IMG/VR virus record: IMGVR_UViG_3300009082_000023
Span: 1-52,889 of that record
DNA: 52,889 bases
Strand: one strand, 5' to 3'
Origin: a virus
Made by a program: the position numbers and the translations under genes. The notes below the pieces were generated by a model that was not told where the DNA came from, made no database searches, and worked only from the letters and a program-made list of their open reading frames with translations. This document shows, piece by piece, positions 40,387 through 48,154 of this stretch. Each line of letters begins with the position of its first letter. The first letter of the stretch is position 1.

Positions 40387-41023
40387 AATATCTTTGTCTT
40401 TCGTTAAACTTACCTAACTCACCGAGTTCATATTTGCGCCTCATCCGTGTAGAGGTTTTCTTTAAAGTTGCTGATCCGATATGATCCACCTGAACACTCG
40501 TGAATAGTGCGTGCTTTATCCCTGCCGTCTTTATCTGCTCCCCATAGAGGTTATCCGAGAACCAAAAGGTCATTGTCTCATCTAGTTTGCCAATAGCATC
40601 CAAAACGGTACGGTCAATAAATATACACCAGCCGTTAAGGATAGCCCCTATGGCATAACCTTCGTACATCATTCCGTCTTTCTGAACAGGTGTTCCAACC
40701 GAGTAAGCCGAAGCTGAGTGATAGCCATTCATTCGCATCAAATCCCCTATCTTTGACCACCCCGGACGGAAGATCAGATCATTGTTTGCCAATATGTAAA
40801 TATCACCTTTGACGTGTTTAAGCCCTAAATTCAATGCACGGTTATAATTAAACTCCCCATTGTACTGAATGAACTTATCTACGCCTTTATATTTGTAAGG
40901 ATTGCCCGTCTCAATAAGTATCACATCGACGTTACCCTCAGCCCGAGCAGAGTCAATGCACCGTTGCGTTACCGGTGTCAGTATCGGTGTACTCTTTGAT
41001 ACTATGATGAGGTCATAAGTCAT
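40367..41023 (-). CDS. Family 2-like glycosyltransferase in head gene cluster
   Basis: 218 residues. GT-A signs: LIIVSKSTPILTPVTQRCI at the start, FNYNRALNLGLKH, then DIYILANNDLIF (NND in place of DXD) and GAILNGWCIFIDRTVLDAIG with a later FWFSDNLYGEQIKTAG. This is the layout of GT2/rhamnosyltransferase-like enzymes. It is placed with portal and MuF genes and could modify the virion. Confidence 0.75.
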   Translation of the reverse strand: MTYDLIIVSKSTPILTPVTQRCIDSARAEGNVDVILIETGNPYKYKGVDKFIQYNGEFNYNRALNLGLKHVKGDIYILANNDLIFRPGWSKIGDLMRMNGYHSASAYSVGTPVQKDGMMYEGYAIGAILNGWCIFIDRTVLDAIGKLDETMTFWFSDNLYGEQIKTAGIKHALFTSVQVDHIGSATLKKTSTRMRRKYELGELGKFNERQRYYDCRHK

Positions 41024-41202
41024 TTACAAGTATTAGGTTGGTCTCTTAGAATTTCTATTAGAATTTCTTCGGCCAGTAATTTGCGCCCCTTCCAAAAAAA
41101 TTCTGCATTTGGTTGAAAACATTCAGGATATTTTTTGACATTTTTTAATGTTATACAAGCAATGTCAATCTCATTTCTAACACAATGTTCAATTGCATTC
41201 AT
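41020..41202 (-). CDS. Small hypothetical protein
   Basis: 60 residues, with CVRNEIDIACITLKNVK and NAEFFWKGRKLLAEEIL. It overlaps both adjacent glycosyltransferase genes by four bases. Function unknown; a cofactor of a transferase is possible. Confidence 0.45.
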   Translation of the reverse strand: MNAIEHCVRNEIDIACITLKNVKKYPECFQPNAEFFWKGRKLLAEEILIEILRDQPNTCK

Positions 41203-41813
41203 AATACATATTCTTTAGTTGGTGTGCTTTGGTTTATTCCTATATGTCGCATCTCTAAATCCAGAAGATAACAAGGGTGATAAGCATGACGAAGGAAATA
41301 CTTACCTATCATTGAGTCACCGCATTTCAGATGTTTAAACTCCATGCAAAGCCTCTCACAAATTGAGTACGGTATCATCTGAAAAGCCCCGCCGGTATGA
41401 GTCGTCAGCTTCACGGGATAGTCATTGATAACACCTTCGGTAAGCACTTCAGGTGCATAAGCCCTGTCAAGATTCAGATCAATGGGCGAACAGACATAAT
41501 TCCTGCTATATTCATAAAAACCCAGCATCTTATTAATAATGTCATCTGTCACCGTTTCAATGTCGTTGTCCAGCTTCAGGATAAAGTCATAACCTTTCAG
41601 TTGTTTGACAGCATCCCTGAATGCGTAAGCTATCCCGAAGTTGCGCCCCAAAAGAATGCGGTTGAAGTCCTTTAGGTATTCCTGCGTCCCATCCGTCGAT
41701 CCATTGTCAATGAACAAATGATAATCTACCGAAGTCTTATCATAAAAACTTTCAACTGTCTTTTTAGTTAAGTCCAATCGGTTATATGTTATCGTAACAG
41801 CGGCGACTGTCAT
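41199..41813 (-). CDS. Family 2 glycosyltransferase in head gene cluster
   Basis: 204 residues. Clear GT2 domain: AAVTITYNRLDLTKKTVES, LFIDNGSTDGTQEYL, GYDFILKLDNDIE with DND as the metal site, and a later GGAFQMIPYSICERL. It begins at an ATGA junction with the 46-residue gene. Donor and acceptor unknown. Confidence 0.85.
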   Translation of the reverse strand: MTVAAVTITYNRLDLTKKTVESFYDKTSVDYHLFIDNGSTDGTQEYLKDFNRILLGRNFGIAYAFRDAVKQLKGYDFILKLDNDIETVTDDIINKMLGFYEYSRNYVCSPIDLNLDRAYAPEVLTEGVINDYPVKLTTHTGGAFQMIPYSICERLCMEFKHLKCGDSMIGKYFLRHAYHPCYLLDLEMRHIGINQSTPTKEYVL

Positions 41814-41950
41814 ACAGATATTAATTTTATCAATATCTTATATTTCAATTTTGTTCTTATCCACCAAATCCAAAGAGGATGAATCTTAATAAGTAATTCC
41901 CCTTTATTTTCTGAGGGAATAGATTTCATATACCATTTCAATTTAGCCAT
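41810..41950 (-). CDS. Small basic aromatic protein
   Basis: 46 residues, Lys/Trp-rich (LKWYMKSIPSENKGELL, IHPLWIWWIRTKLKYK). Its TGA overlaps the next glycosyltransferase ATG (ATGA) and it begins 3 bases after the preceding stop, so it is probably translated. Amphipathic or membrane-peripheral character is possible. Below usual gene-finding limits. Confidence 0.5.
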   Translation of the reverse strand: MAKLKWYMKSIPSENKGELLIKIHPLWIWWIRTKLKYKILIKLISV

Positions 41951-41952
41951 AA

Positions 41953-42555
41953 TTACAGGTCATACCCTCCTTTACCGGGCAAATGCAAAACGTAATACTC
42001 CCCCCCTTCAATTTTACGATAGTTCGGATACCTTCGCAGCTCCTGAACGAAATAGTAGTCGTGTGCATAGCCTGAGTGTTTCCAACGTACCGGAAGGGCT
42101 TGCCGGTGACAGATATTACTCGTACCGTGCCTTCCTATCTTCGTAATATCGCAGGGGTTTTGATACCAACGCCCGGACTTTGGCATATAACGGACGTCAT
42201 CAAACCACACCCAGTCACTCTCTCCTATCTGCTCTGCTATTCTTTGCAGATGATTCTCACCCCAGATGTCGTCAATATCCAAGTAAACAATATACTCTCC
42301 CTCCGCCTCCTCAATTCCTTTGTTACGAGGTTCGCCAGACCATAACGGCGACTTAGGAATAAGAAACGTCCGCACCTCCATACCCCGAAGCAAGTCCACG
42401 GTCTTTTGACAGCCATCAGCAACAACAATGATCTCAAAGTCTTTAAACGTCTGTTTGAATACCGAACCTATTGCCCGGAATATCTTATTCTCCCTATCCC
42501 GTGCTGCATTTGGATAAGGTGCGAGTAACGAAGGTATGACGACTGTAAACTTCAT
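41953..42555 (-). CDS. Family 2 glycosyltransferase next to portal
   Basis: 200 residues. FTVVIPSLL start, then IGSVFKQTFKDFEIIVVADG, EPRNKGIEEAEGEYIVYLDI with DIDD metal site (about residue 94), all GT2 hallmarks. It overlaps the portal stop by four bases, so it is made with the portal. Confidence 0.85.
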   Translation of the reverse strand: MKFTVVIPSLLAPYPNAARDRENKIFRAIGSVFKQTFKDFEIIVVADGCQKTVDLLRGMEVRTFLIPKSPLWSGEPRNKGIEEAEGEYIVYLDIDDIWGENHLQRIAEQIGESDWVWFDDVRYMPKSGRWYQNPCDITKIGRHGTSNICHRQALPVRWKHSGYAHDYYFVQELRRYPNYRKIEGGEYYVLHLPGKGGYDL

Positions 42556-44315
42556 TGGAAATTAATTGCTTCAATTGGTTCCGGTGTCTCGTCTTTTATT
42601 GTCTGAATGTACTCCGCTGTCTTTGCTTTCACTAATTCAAGTATCTTCTTGTAAGCCAAATCAAACAGCCACGGGTTCTGATTCTCTGCCTCCAAGTCCT
42701 GAAAGATACTCTCAAAGTTTTCCCACAAAGTCCTGTTATACAGAGGCACGTTGTTTTGTGAAATGATAAACCGAATATCAGCCTCAGTGTATCCCCGGAA
42801 CGGATTAATCAAATTCTTGATCTTCATCTCCTTCAGCTCATCCGGGCGGTCTGAATACAGTATCTCGTTTATGTCATCTTCAATAGCTGATATAGTTGAC
42901 GTGGAAGCCCCAGCATCTTTAGCAGCTTTCAGCTCTGTCATCAGCTCCTGAAGTCCTTTCATCTTAAAGTCATTTGGGAACTTATGCTGAACCTCCAGCC
43001 CCTCTCTCAGATCCGTAAACGTGGCAATGTCCATAACGACAAACTCCCATACTGAAGAGTAATGTCGGGCAAAAGGATACAGGGTGTCATTCATATTATC
43101 TGTCTCCAGTATCTTCTCCGTAGCCGTCACTGATACCTCCTCTCGGGTAAACAGATCAGCGTTGAACATCATTGCATGGACAGACTTCTTAAGATACTCA
43201 ATATAATCCTGCTGAAAAGTCAGTAGCTCAATCGGAGGTGCTTTATAGACAAGCATATTATCAAGGGCTATCATCTGTGCCGGGTCTTTAGGCAATGCAA
43301 GTGTTATCATGTCCATCGTCCCCCGGTGCATAGGCTGAACACCCGTTCCCCCGCACACCTCACACATAGAACCGTCAGGCAAATAACCCTTGTTACACTC
43401 TCTCACAGTACACGGAGTCACATAAGCAAACCTCTGCGGGAAAGCTGTCATGGCCGTACTCAAATCCAGCTCAGAGTCAATCTTTAGTGTCTTTTCAAGG
43501 TAAGCCAGCACGGAATGAAACACTGATACAAACGTCCTGCCCTTAGTCTCGGTATCCCTGTTAAACCCGAACCTCACAGCCGGTACTTTCTCATTCTTTG
43601 GCTCGTAATATGTTATCTTGTAGTATTTCTTATCAATTTCTACGTACTCACCGTCCTTTATAGGGCTGTTATACTCGCTCTCCCCAACCTGAACAAGCTC
43701 CACGGTATCCATACCCAGATACATAGTATATTTGAATCCGTCCTGCTCAGTTTCTTTCTCAATGAACTTTATCGGTAGTTTCACAACAAGATATTCAAGT
43801 ATCTCATTCCGGTATTGAAACATTATAGCCTCTGCTGATGTGGCAATGAACGGATACGGCTGTGCTTTCTCTTTGATAGGATTGAATGTGTCAAACTCGG
43901 TTATCAGGAAAGCATTAGGATCGGTGTAGTTGTAATCAATGAAAGCATATTCAAGGAACTTCTCCAGCGACTTGTCACCCCAATACTTTGCAATGAAATC
44001 TTCCAGTTCCTGTTTCTTGTCAGTATCTGCAAAGTCAATCTTTCGGACAATAGGCTGTTTGCGTGAAGCCTTTTGAAATGGTAGCTTCGTAGAGTTCAGT
44101 ATCGCAGGACAGACCGACTTGGTTATGTTTGTCCGTTGTTTGAACTCATCCTCTGTCTCCCTGGTTATTATCCGTGCGAGTAGGTCTTCAATACCTTTAC
44201 CGGTAAATAGCTTGAAATACTTGTCTGCCAAATCAGTTACCCTATCGTAATCCTGATGTGTCAAGTTATCCTTGACAATCCCCTTCAATAACTCCAGCCC
44301 TTCAATTTTATCCAT
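42552..44315 (-). CDS. Portal protein with DnaJ-like zinc knuckle
   Basis: 587 residues. Located right after the terminase region, with an N-terminal helical part, a central beta/alpha portal core (RFGFNRDTETKGRTFVSVF) and a helical C-terminus. Around residue 310-335 is CTVRECNKGYLPDGSMCEVC followed by GGTG, a pair of CxxCxGxG-type knuckles that likely bind zinc. Size, position and the helix MKGLQELMTELKAAKDAG agree with portals of Bacteroidota phages. Confidence 0.8.
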   Translation of the reverse strand: MDKIEGLELLKGIVKDNLTHQDYDRVTDLADKYFKLFTGKGIEDLLARIITRETEDEFKQRTNITKSVCPAILNSTKLPFQKASRKQPIVRKIDFADTDKKQELEDFIAKYWGDKSLEKFLEYAFIDYNYTDPNAFLITEFDTFNPIKEKAQPYPFIATSAEAIMFQYRNEILEYLVVKLPIKFIEKETEQDGFKYTMYLGMDTVELVQVGESEYNSPIKDGEYVEIDKKYYKITYYEPKNEKVPAVRFGFNRDTETKGRTFVSVFHSVLAYLEKTLKIDSELDLSTAMTAFPQRFAYVTPCTVRECNKGYLPDGSMCEVCGGTGVQPMHRGTMDMITLALPKDPAQMIALDNMLVYKAPPIELLTFQQDYIEYLKKSVHAMMFNADLFTREEVSVTATEKILETDNMNDTLYPFARHYSSVWEFVVMDIATFTDLREGLEVQHKFPNDFKMKGLQELMTELKAAKDAGASTSTISAIEDDINEILYSDRPDELKEMKIKNLINPFRGYTEADIRFIISQNNVPLYNRTLWENFESIFQDLEAENQNPWLFDLAYKKILELVKAKTAEYIQTIKDETPEPIEAINFQ

Positions 44316-44814
44316 TATCTTTAATATTTATCATCCAACAACCTTCAAAATCATAATCCTTAATAACATCATCACCAAATATCTCGTCAACAGCACCTAT
44401 CACCCCCGGATATGTAGGTATGTAATCATGTCCGGCAATTACACCCCGAACCTTTGGCAGCCATGCCAGTATGTCGGCCTTCACATTCTCATAGTCGTGT
44501 GCCGCATCAATAAATACAAGGTCAATAGACTTATCTGCAAACCTATCTGATGCTTCTGTACTCTTTGCCACGATCAAATCATACTGATAAGGCTTCAGGT
44601 TATTCTTAAATACGGTAAGTAGCCCCTCGCTCTGCCCCTCAAAATGATCAACGCCTGTTATATTAAATTGCTTGCCTGCCCGTGAAGACGTCTCTATCAG
44701 GTAAATAAGCGACTGCCCTTCAAGTAACCCGACCTCTACGAACACGCTCCCTGAAGGGAACCTGTCAATCATGTCCTTATAAAACGTGGGCCATGTAAAG
44801 AATCCGTTAACCAT
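44308..44814 (-). CDS. Class I SAM methyltransferase (Methyltransf_24-like)
   Basis: 168 residues from ATG 44814, an 8-base overlap with the terminase stop (ATGGTTAA); the reading from 44895 lies inside the terminase gene. SAM motif FVEVGLLEGQSLIYL, then FNITGVDHFEG and DLVFIDAAHDYENVKADILA, typical of Methyltransf_24/CmcI-like enzymes that often methylate sugars. Placed between terminase and portal. Confidence 0.75.
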   Translation of the reverse strand: MVNGFFTWPTFYKDMIDRFPSGSVFVEVGLLEGQSLIYLIETSSRAGKQFNITGVDHFEGQSEGLLTVFKNNLKPYQYDLIVAKSTEASDRFADKSIDLVFIDAAHDYENVKADILAWLPKVRGVIAGHDYIPTYPGVIGAVDEIFGDDVIKDYDFEGCWMINIKDNG

Positions 44815-46291
44815 TATAAAAGTTTTTAAAAAGTTCCACTGCCTCATATTCAAATAGATCCCCGAAGTGTCCATACTTCTGATACTTCTCTCCACTATCG
44901 GGATCGGTAACTATATGCTTATCTTTACCCCCGTCAATCCCCTGCTTACAATACATCAGGTCATTGATCAGATGAACACATCTTTTGTCAATGATAACAT
45001 TAATAGGGAGCTTACCTTCAAACATACGATTCACAAAGTCCCTGCGCAATACAACTGAGGGATTTGCTATTAAAGTCCGGTCGCTCCCGTTAAACAGATA
45101 TTTCCTTAGTTTAAATTCAATGACTTCATAATGATGAGAGAAATCCTTGTTCATTGTTGAGCGGTTATGGCCGGAAGCATCACCGTAAAATAATAATCCT
45201 GCTTTATGATTAGGATAACGCTTTATAAACTCATCACAGACCTCTTCTGTTGAGTTATGAGGGTTTATAAGGGCTATCTCGTCAATCCATCGCCAGTCCC
45301 ATGTCCGTACTCCGTTAGTTATCTTTGACTCTTTTATTTGTGCTATCCCTGCTGAGTTGTAAGGTACTGAGTTCTGATCAAATGAAATGTGAATCGGAAG
45401 CGACGGATCATATTTAACATCGCCTACGTGTTTAAATCTACTGAATGAACTGTAAAACTCTCCACCGGTTGTTGCAAAAGGATTGCCATAAACAAGAGCT
45501 TTTCCTCTTTCATCACTATTATTAGCAAGAATATTATTTATGTAGTTAATCCCTACATTATGAACATTATGGTAAGTAGAACTTATTACAACCTTTTTAT
45601 TTCCAAACTCTTTTTCAAAAAACGTTTTATCTGAATATATTTTCGCACTTATTTCATCTATATATTTATCAAGTTCAAACATCTCATTGATCCAGTCCAC
45701 ACGAGCAGGAGACGTAAGACAATAAAGCGGATTGTATTGTTCTTCTGATTTACCAATATGGCTTAGTTTGCCATTAACCATATATATTCCCGGCTGTCTA
45801 AGTCGTGTTAATATAACCTCCTTAAGTGCTTCTTCTTTAGTATCTTTTGTTTCATCAAGTAAGCAAAACCCAAACTCCTTCCCACTATGACTCATGTAAT
45901 TGTCCAGCGACCCGGTAAATATTAAACCACCATTACAAAATGATATTATATTATTGAACCGGTCAAAGTTACGTCTACATTTAACCCAGGTAGAGGGAGG
46001 TTCACTTCCTGAAACATAAGTGCCATTAGGATTTTCTTTATTCCATTCCGTTATTCCTACACTTGCCCAATACTCACGTATTCTAAACAATGTACTGGTA
46101 TTAAGCTGGTCATACGTATTGCTAAATATAGCCCCCATTACTTCAGAAAAGTTCTTTATATAATAAATTGAAATAATACCACCTATAAATGTTTTTCCTG
46201 ATCCAGTGCCGGCCATGAATAGATTATTTGCTACTGTACTGGTGAGCATTGCCATTTGAGGTTTAGATACTATTTGTTCAATAGCTTCCAT
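44807..46291 (-). CDS. terL: Terminase large subunit
   Basis: 494 residues. ATPase motor: Walker A AGTGSGKT at 27-34 and Walker B FGFCLLDE at 140-147. Nuclease part: HISFDQNS near 297, LLFYGDASGHN near 365 and HFGDLFEYEAVELF at the end supply the acidic residues of the RNase H-like fold. It packages DNA into the procapsid. A GIY-YIG remnant separates it from the small subunit gene. Confidence 0.9.
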   Translation of the reverse strand: MEAIEQIVSKPQMAMLTSTVANNLFMAGTGSGKTFIGGIISIYYIKNFSEVMGAIFSNTYDQLNTSTLFRIREYWASVGITEWNKENPNGTYVSGSEPPSTWVKCRRNFDRFNNIISFCNGGLIFTGSLDNYMSHSGKEFGFCLLDETKDTKEEALKEVILTRLRQPGIYMVNGKLSHIGKSEEQYNPLYCLTSPARVDWINEMFELDKYIDEISAKIYSDKTFFEKEFGNKKVVISSTYHNVHNVGINYINNILANNSDERGKALVYGNPFATTGGEFYSSFSRFKHVGDVKYDPSLPIHISFDQNSVPYNSAGIAQIKESKITNGVRTWDWRWIDEIALINPHNSTEEVCDEFIKRYPNHKAGLLFYGDASGHNRSTMNKDFSHHYEVIEFKLRKYLFNGSDRTLIANPSVVLRRDFVNRMFEGKLPINVIIDKRCVHLINDLMYCKQGIDGGKDKHIVTDPDSGEKYQKYGHFGDLFEYEAVELFKNFYNG

Positions 46292-46304
46292 TAAATAGCC
46301 ATTC

Positions 46305-46409
46305 TTAATTTTCTTTTAATCCATTTGATATATTTAAAGCACTTCCAATATAAATTCTTTCGGGCTTTATAATTGATTGTATCTTATATATCCCGCTTGT
46401 CTTAATCAA
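46305..46409 (-). pseudogene. Remnant of a GIY-YIG endonuclease
   Basis: The frame from about 46409 to TAA 46305 reads IKTSGIYKIQSIIKPERIYI and then GSALNI. The intact GIY-YIG gene at 30.9 kb reads KICGIYKIESVIKPQKHYVG and then SAFNI. The match stops after about 26 residues and the rest of the enzyme is missing. It is therefore a decayed homing gene between the two terminase genes. A TTG at 46409 might start it, but function is unlikely. Confidence 0.8.
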
Positions 46410-46791
46410 TCTTTGCTTTTATTATTATATCCGGTAATTGCTGAATATTTACATTATGATCTATCTCTTGTTTATCTGACCATTTCATATTCTTTAAAGC
46501 AAATATAGATCCAGTTGCGTTTCCAGTTTGAAGATTTTTCTCATAAACCATTTCAATTCTTAGCCTTGCTCTTTTTATTGTGTAAGAAAACTCTACATTT
46601 TCTTCATAGTCATAAAATGATTGACGGCTTTCAAATCCGAGATAATATGCAAGTCCGCAAATAGTCTTTTTCTCTCTCTTGATCTTGAAATAAGAATCAA
46701 TCCTGCTTTGTAATACCGTTGCAGTATCAAAGAGAGCTGGTCTCCCTCCTGTATTGCCTAATGCGTTCTTATTCCCTTTTGGTGCTGCCAT
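46402..46791 (-). CDS. terS: Terminase small subunit
   Basis: 129 residues. The start APKGNKNALGNTGGRPALFD followed by a helical region with ICGLAYYLGFESRQSFYDYE (helix-turn-helix-like) is typical of DNA-packaging small subunits of Bacteroidota phages. It recognises the packaging site. An 18-base palindrome lies just before its start codon. Confidence 0.85.
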   Translation of the reverse strand: MAAPKGNKNALGNTGGRPALFDTATVLQSRIDSYFKIKREKKTICGLAYYLGFESRQSFYDYEENVEFSYTIKRARLRIEMVYEKNLQTGNATGSIFALKNMKWSDKQEIDHNVNIQQLPDIIIKAKID

Positions 46792-46793
46792 AT

Positions 46794-46811
46794 TAATACT
46801 AAATAGTATTA
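46794..46811. promoter_or_regulatory. Perfect palindrome before terS
   Basis: TAATACTA-AA-TAGTATTA: 8-base arms with a 2-base centre, ending 2 bases before the terS ATG (46791). It overlaps the possible -10 box. It may be an operator or a hairpin controlling translation of terS. Confidence 0.55.
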
Positions 46812-46837
46812 TACCTATTTATCCTTTATTAAGTCAA
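46808..46837 (-). promoter_or_regulatory. Possible sigma-70-like promoter for terS
   Basis: TTGACT (46837-46832), 18 bases, TATAAT (46813-46808) on the minus strand. The start of transcription would fall inside the palindrome, giving a leader of about 10 bases. The Bacteroidota TTTG-type -7 box is not matched. Confidence 0.35.
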
Positions 46838-46843
46838 AAAAAA

Positions 46844-46909
46844 CTATTTCTTAGGCGGTATCTTCTTTCCCCCGCACTTACACTTAGATTCAACTGTCAG
46901 TTTACGCAT
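46844..46909 (-). CDS. Very small Cys-Lys-rich ORF
   Basis: 21 residues (RKLTVESKCKCGGKKIPPKK). The CKCGGKK centre looks like half a zinc knuckle. It overlaps the end of the previous small ORF. Only position and composition support it. Confidence 0.35.
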   Translation of the reverse strand: MRKLTVESKCKCGGKKIPPKK

Positions 46910-47010
46910 ATCGGATATTTTAAAAGTATGTTAATATGTTCTAATCTTATTGTGATTCGCTCCCACACCCTGATCATCAACTCATCAACTTCTCTGTCTG
47001 TTAAAGTCAT
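46897..47010 (-). CDS. Very small helical ORF
   Basis: 37 residues, amphipathic helix (LTDREVDELMIRVWERITIR). It starts about 25 bases downstream of the proposed late promoter and overlaps the next small ORF. Function unknown. Confidence 0.4.
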   Translation of the reverse strand: MTLTDREVDELMIRVWERITIRLEHINILLKYPICVN

Positions 47011-47038
47011 TTAACTAATTCTTTCGTTAAATAATTCT

Positions 47039-47070
47039 GCAATTTAATAAATAATATTTCAAAATACAAA
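47039..47070 (-). promoter_or_regulatory. Probable late promoter (imperfect Bacteroidota type)
   Basis: TTTG (47070-47067), 20 bases, then TAAATTGC (47046-47039), one T short of TAnnTTTGC. It lies in an AT-rich gap between the sugar block and the packaging genes, where the late operon should begin. Confidence 0.5.
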
Positions 47071-47084
47071 AATATTTATTAACA

Positions 47085-47189
47085 TCATAATACTGTGTTC
47101 GGTGCTTCCGATAACCCGATAGTCTTTATCCCGGTCATCTCTTCATCCTCTTTAAGCTCCTCATCCAATTCCAGAACAAGCGGTATCAT
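47085..47189 (-). CDS. Very small acidic ORF ending the sugar block
   Basis: 34 residues (IPLVLELDEELKEDEEMTG). Its ATG overlaps the TGA of the CapE-like gene, suggesting translation. Last ORF of the sugar block. Confidence 0.4.
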   Translation of the reverse strand: MIPLVLELDEELKEDEEMTGIKTIGLSEAPNTVL

Positions 47190-48154
47190 CTTAGCCACCC
47201 TCCTAATCTAAGCAAATCTATTAAATATTCTTTATCTTTCAAATTATCAGCAGATGAAAATTCTTTTATCCCCGCCGGTGGTCTCTCAAAATAATCCCTG
47301 CCCGTCTTAACTTGCGGGTAAATAACGAAGTAATCTTCATTGACATACCGTGTCCTGTCCGCCTCATCGTGCGAGATAAGCACCTCATGAACCTTCTCTC
47401 CCTCCCTGCGACCTGTCTCAATGACTTCCGTCTGTCCGTAAAAGTCAATAAGCACCTCAAACAAATCCTTAATATAAAACGAAGGCATATTCATAACAAA
47501 CGTCTCTCCACCCTGCCCTAACTCCGTAGCCTGAAATAATAATCCTATTGCCTGCTCAATAGTCAAAAAGAAACGGGTCATTGTGGGATCTGTCATATAA
47601 ACCGGACTCCTTGATTTGATCTGATTAATAACATAAGGAACCAGCGAGCCGTTAGTACCTAAAACATTTCCGCCCCGGATGCAGATGAAGTCCGTATCCG
47701 AACTTAAACAGTTAGCCTGAATAGATAACCGCTCCCCAATCCCTTTAGTGTACCCGTAAAGATTAACCGGGGCCACAGCTTTATCCGTTGATACGTCAAT
47801 AAATTTCTTAATACCGTTTCGGATAGCTGCTGTTATAAGATTCTTTGTACCGATTATATTAGTCTGAATAGCCTCATAAGGATAATTCTCACAGATAGGG
47901 ACGTGTTTTAAAGCTGCCAGATGATAAACATAATCCACCCCTCTCATTACCTGCTCCACTGCTTCCTGATCCCTGACGTCACCGATAACGAAACGAAGCC
48001 TCTTGTCATTAAACTTGCGCTCCATGTCAACCTGGTTTATCTCTCCACGCGAAAAGATAATGACCTCTTTAGGATTCTTTAAAAGCAGTTGCCGGGTCAA
48101 CTCCCGGCCCCAGCTACCAGAACCACCGGTAAGCAGTATTTTAGTATTCATCAT
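47186..48154 (-). CDS. UDP-GlcNAc 4,6-dehydratase/5-epimerase, CapE/FnlA-like
   Basis: 322 residues from ATG 48154 (or 48151). Extended SDR: KILLTGGSGSWGRELTRQLL (NAD site), IGDVRDQEAVEQVMRGVDYV, HLAALKHVPICENYPYEAI with catalytic-region Lys, FIDVSTDKAVAPVNLYGYTK, then TDPTMTRFFLTIEQAI. This matches the FlaA1/CapE group, which turns UDP-GlcNAc into a 4-keto-6-deoxy L-sugar. It follows CapG- and CapF-like genes in one overlapping operon, giving the pathway order. PseB is the alternative member of this group, but no PseC partner is present. Confidence 0.8.
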   Translation of the reverse strand: MMNTKILLTGGSGSWGRELTRQLLLKNPKEVIIFSRGEINQVDMERKFNDKRLRFVIGDVRDQEAVEQVMRGVDYVYHLAALKHVPICENYPYEAIQTNIIGTKNLITAAIRNGIKKFIDVSTDKAVAPVNLYGYTKGIGERLSIQANCLSSDTDFICIRGGNVLGTNGSLVPYVINQIKSRSPVYMTDPTMTRFFLTIEQAIGLLFQATELGQGGETFVMNMPSFYIKDLFEVLIDFYGQTEVIETGRREGEKVHEVLISHDEADRTRYVNEDYFVIYPQVKTGRDYFERPPAGIKEFSSADNLKDKEYLIDLLRLGGWLR

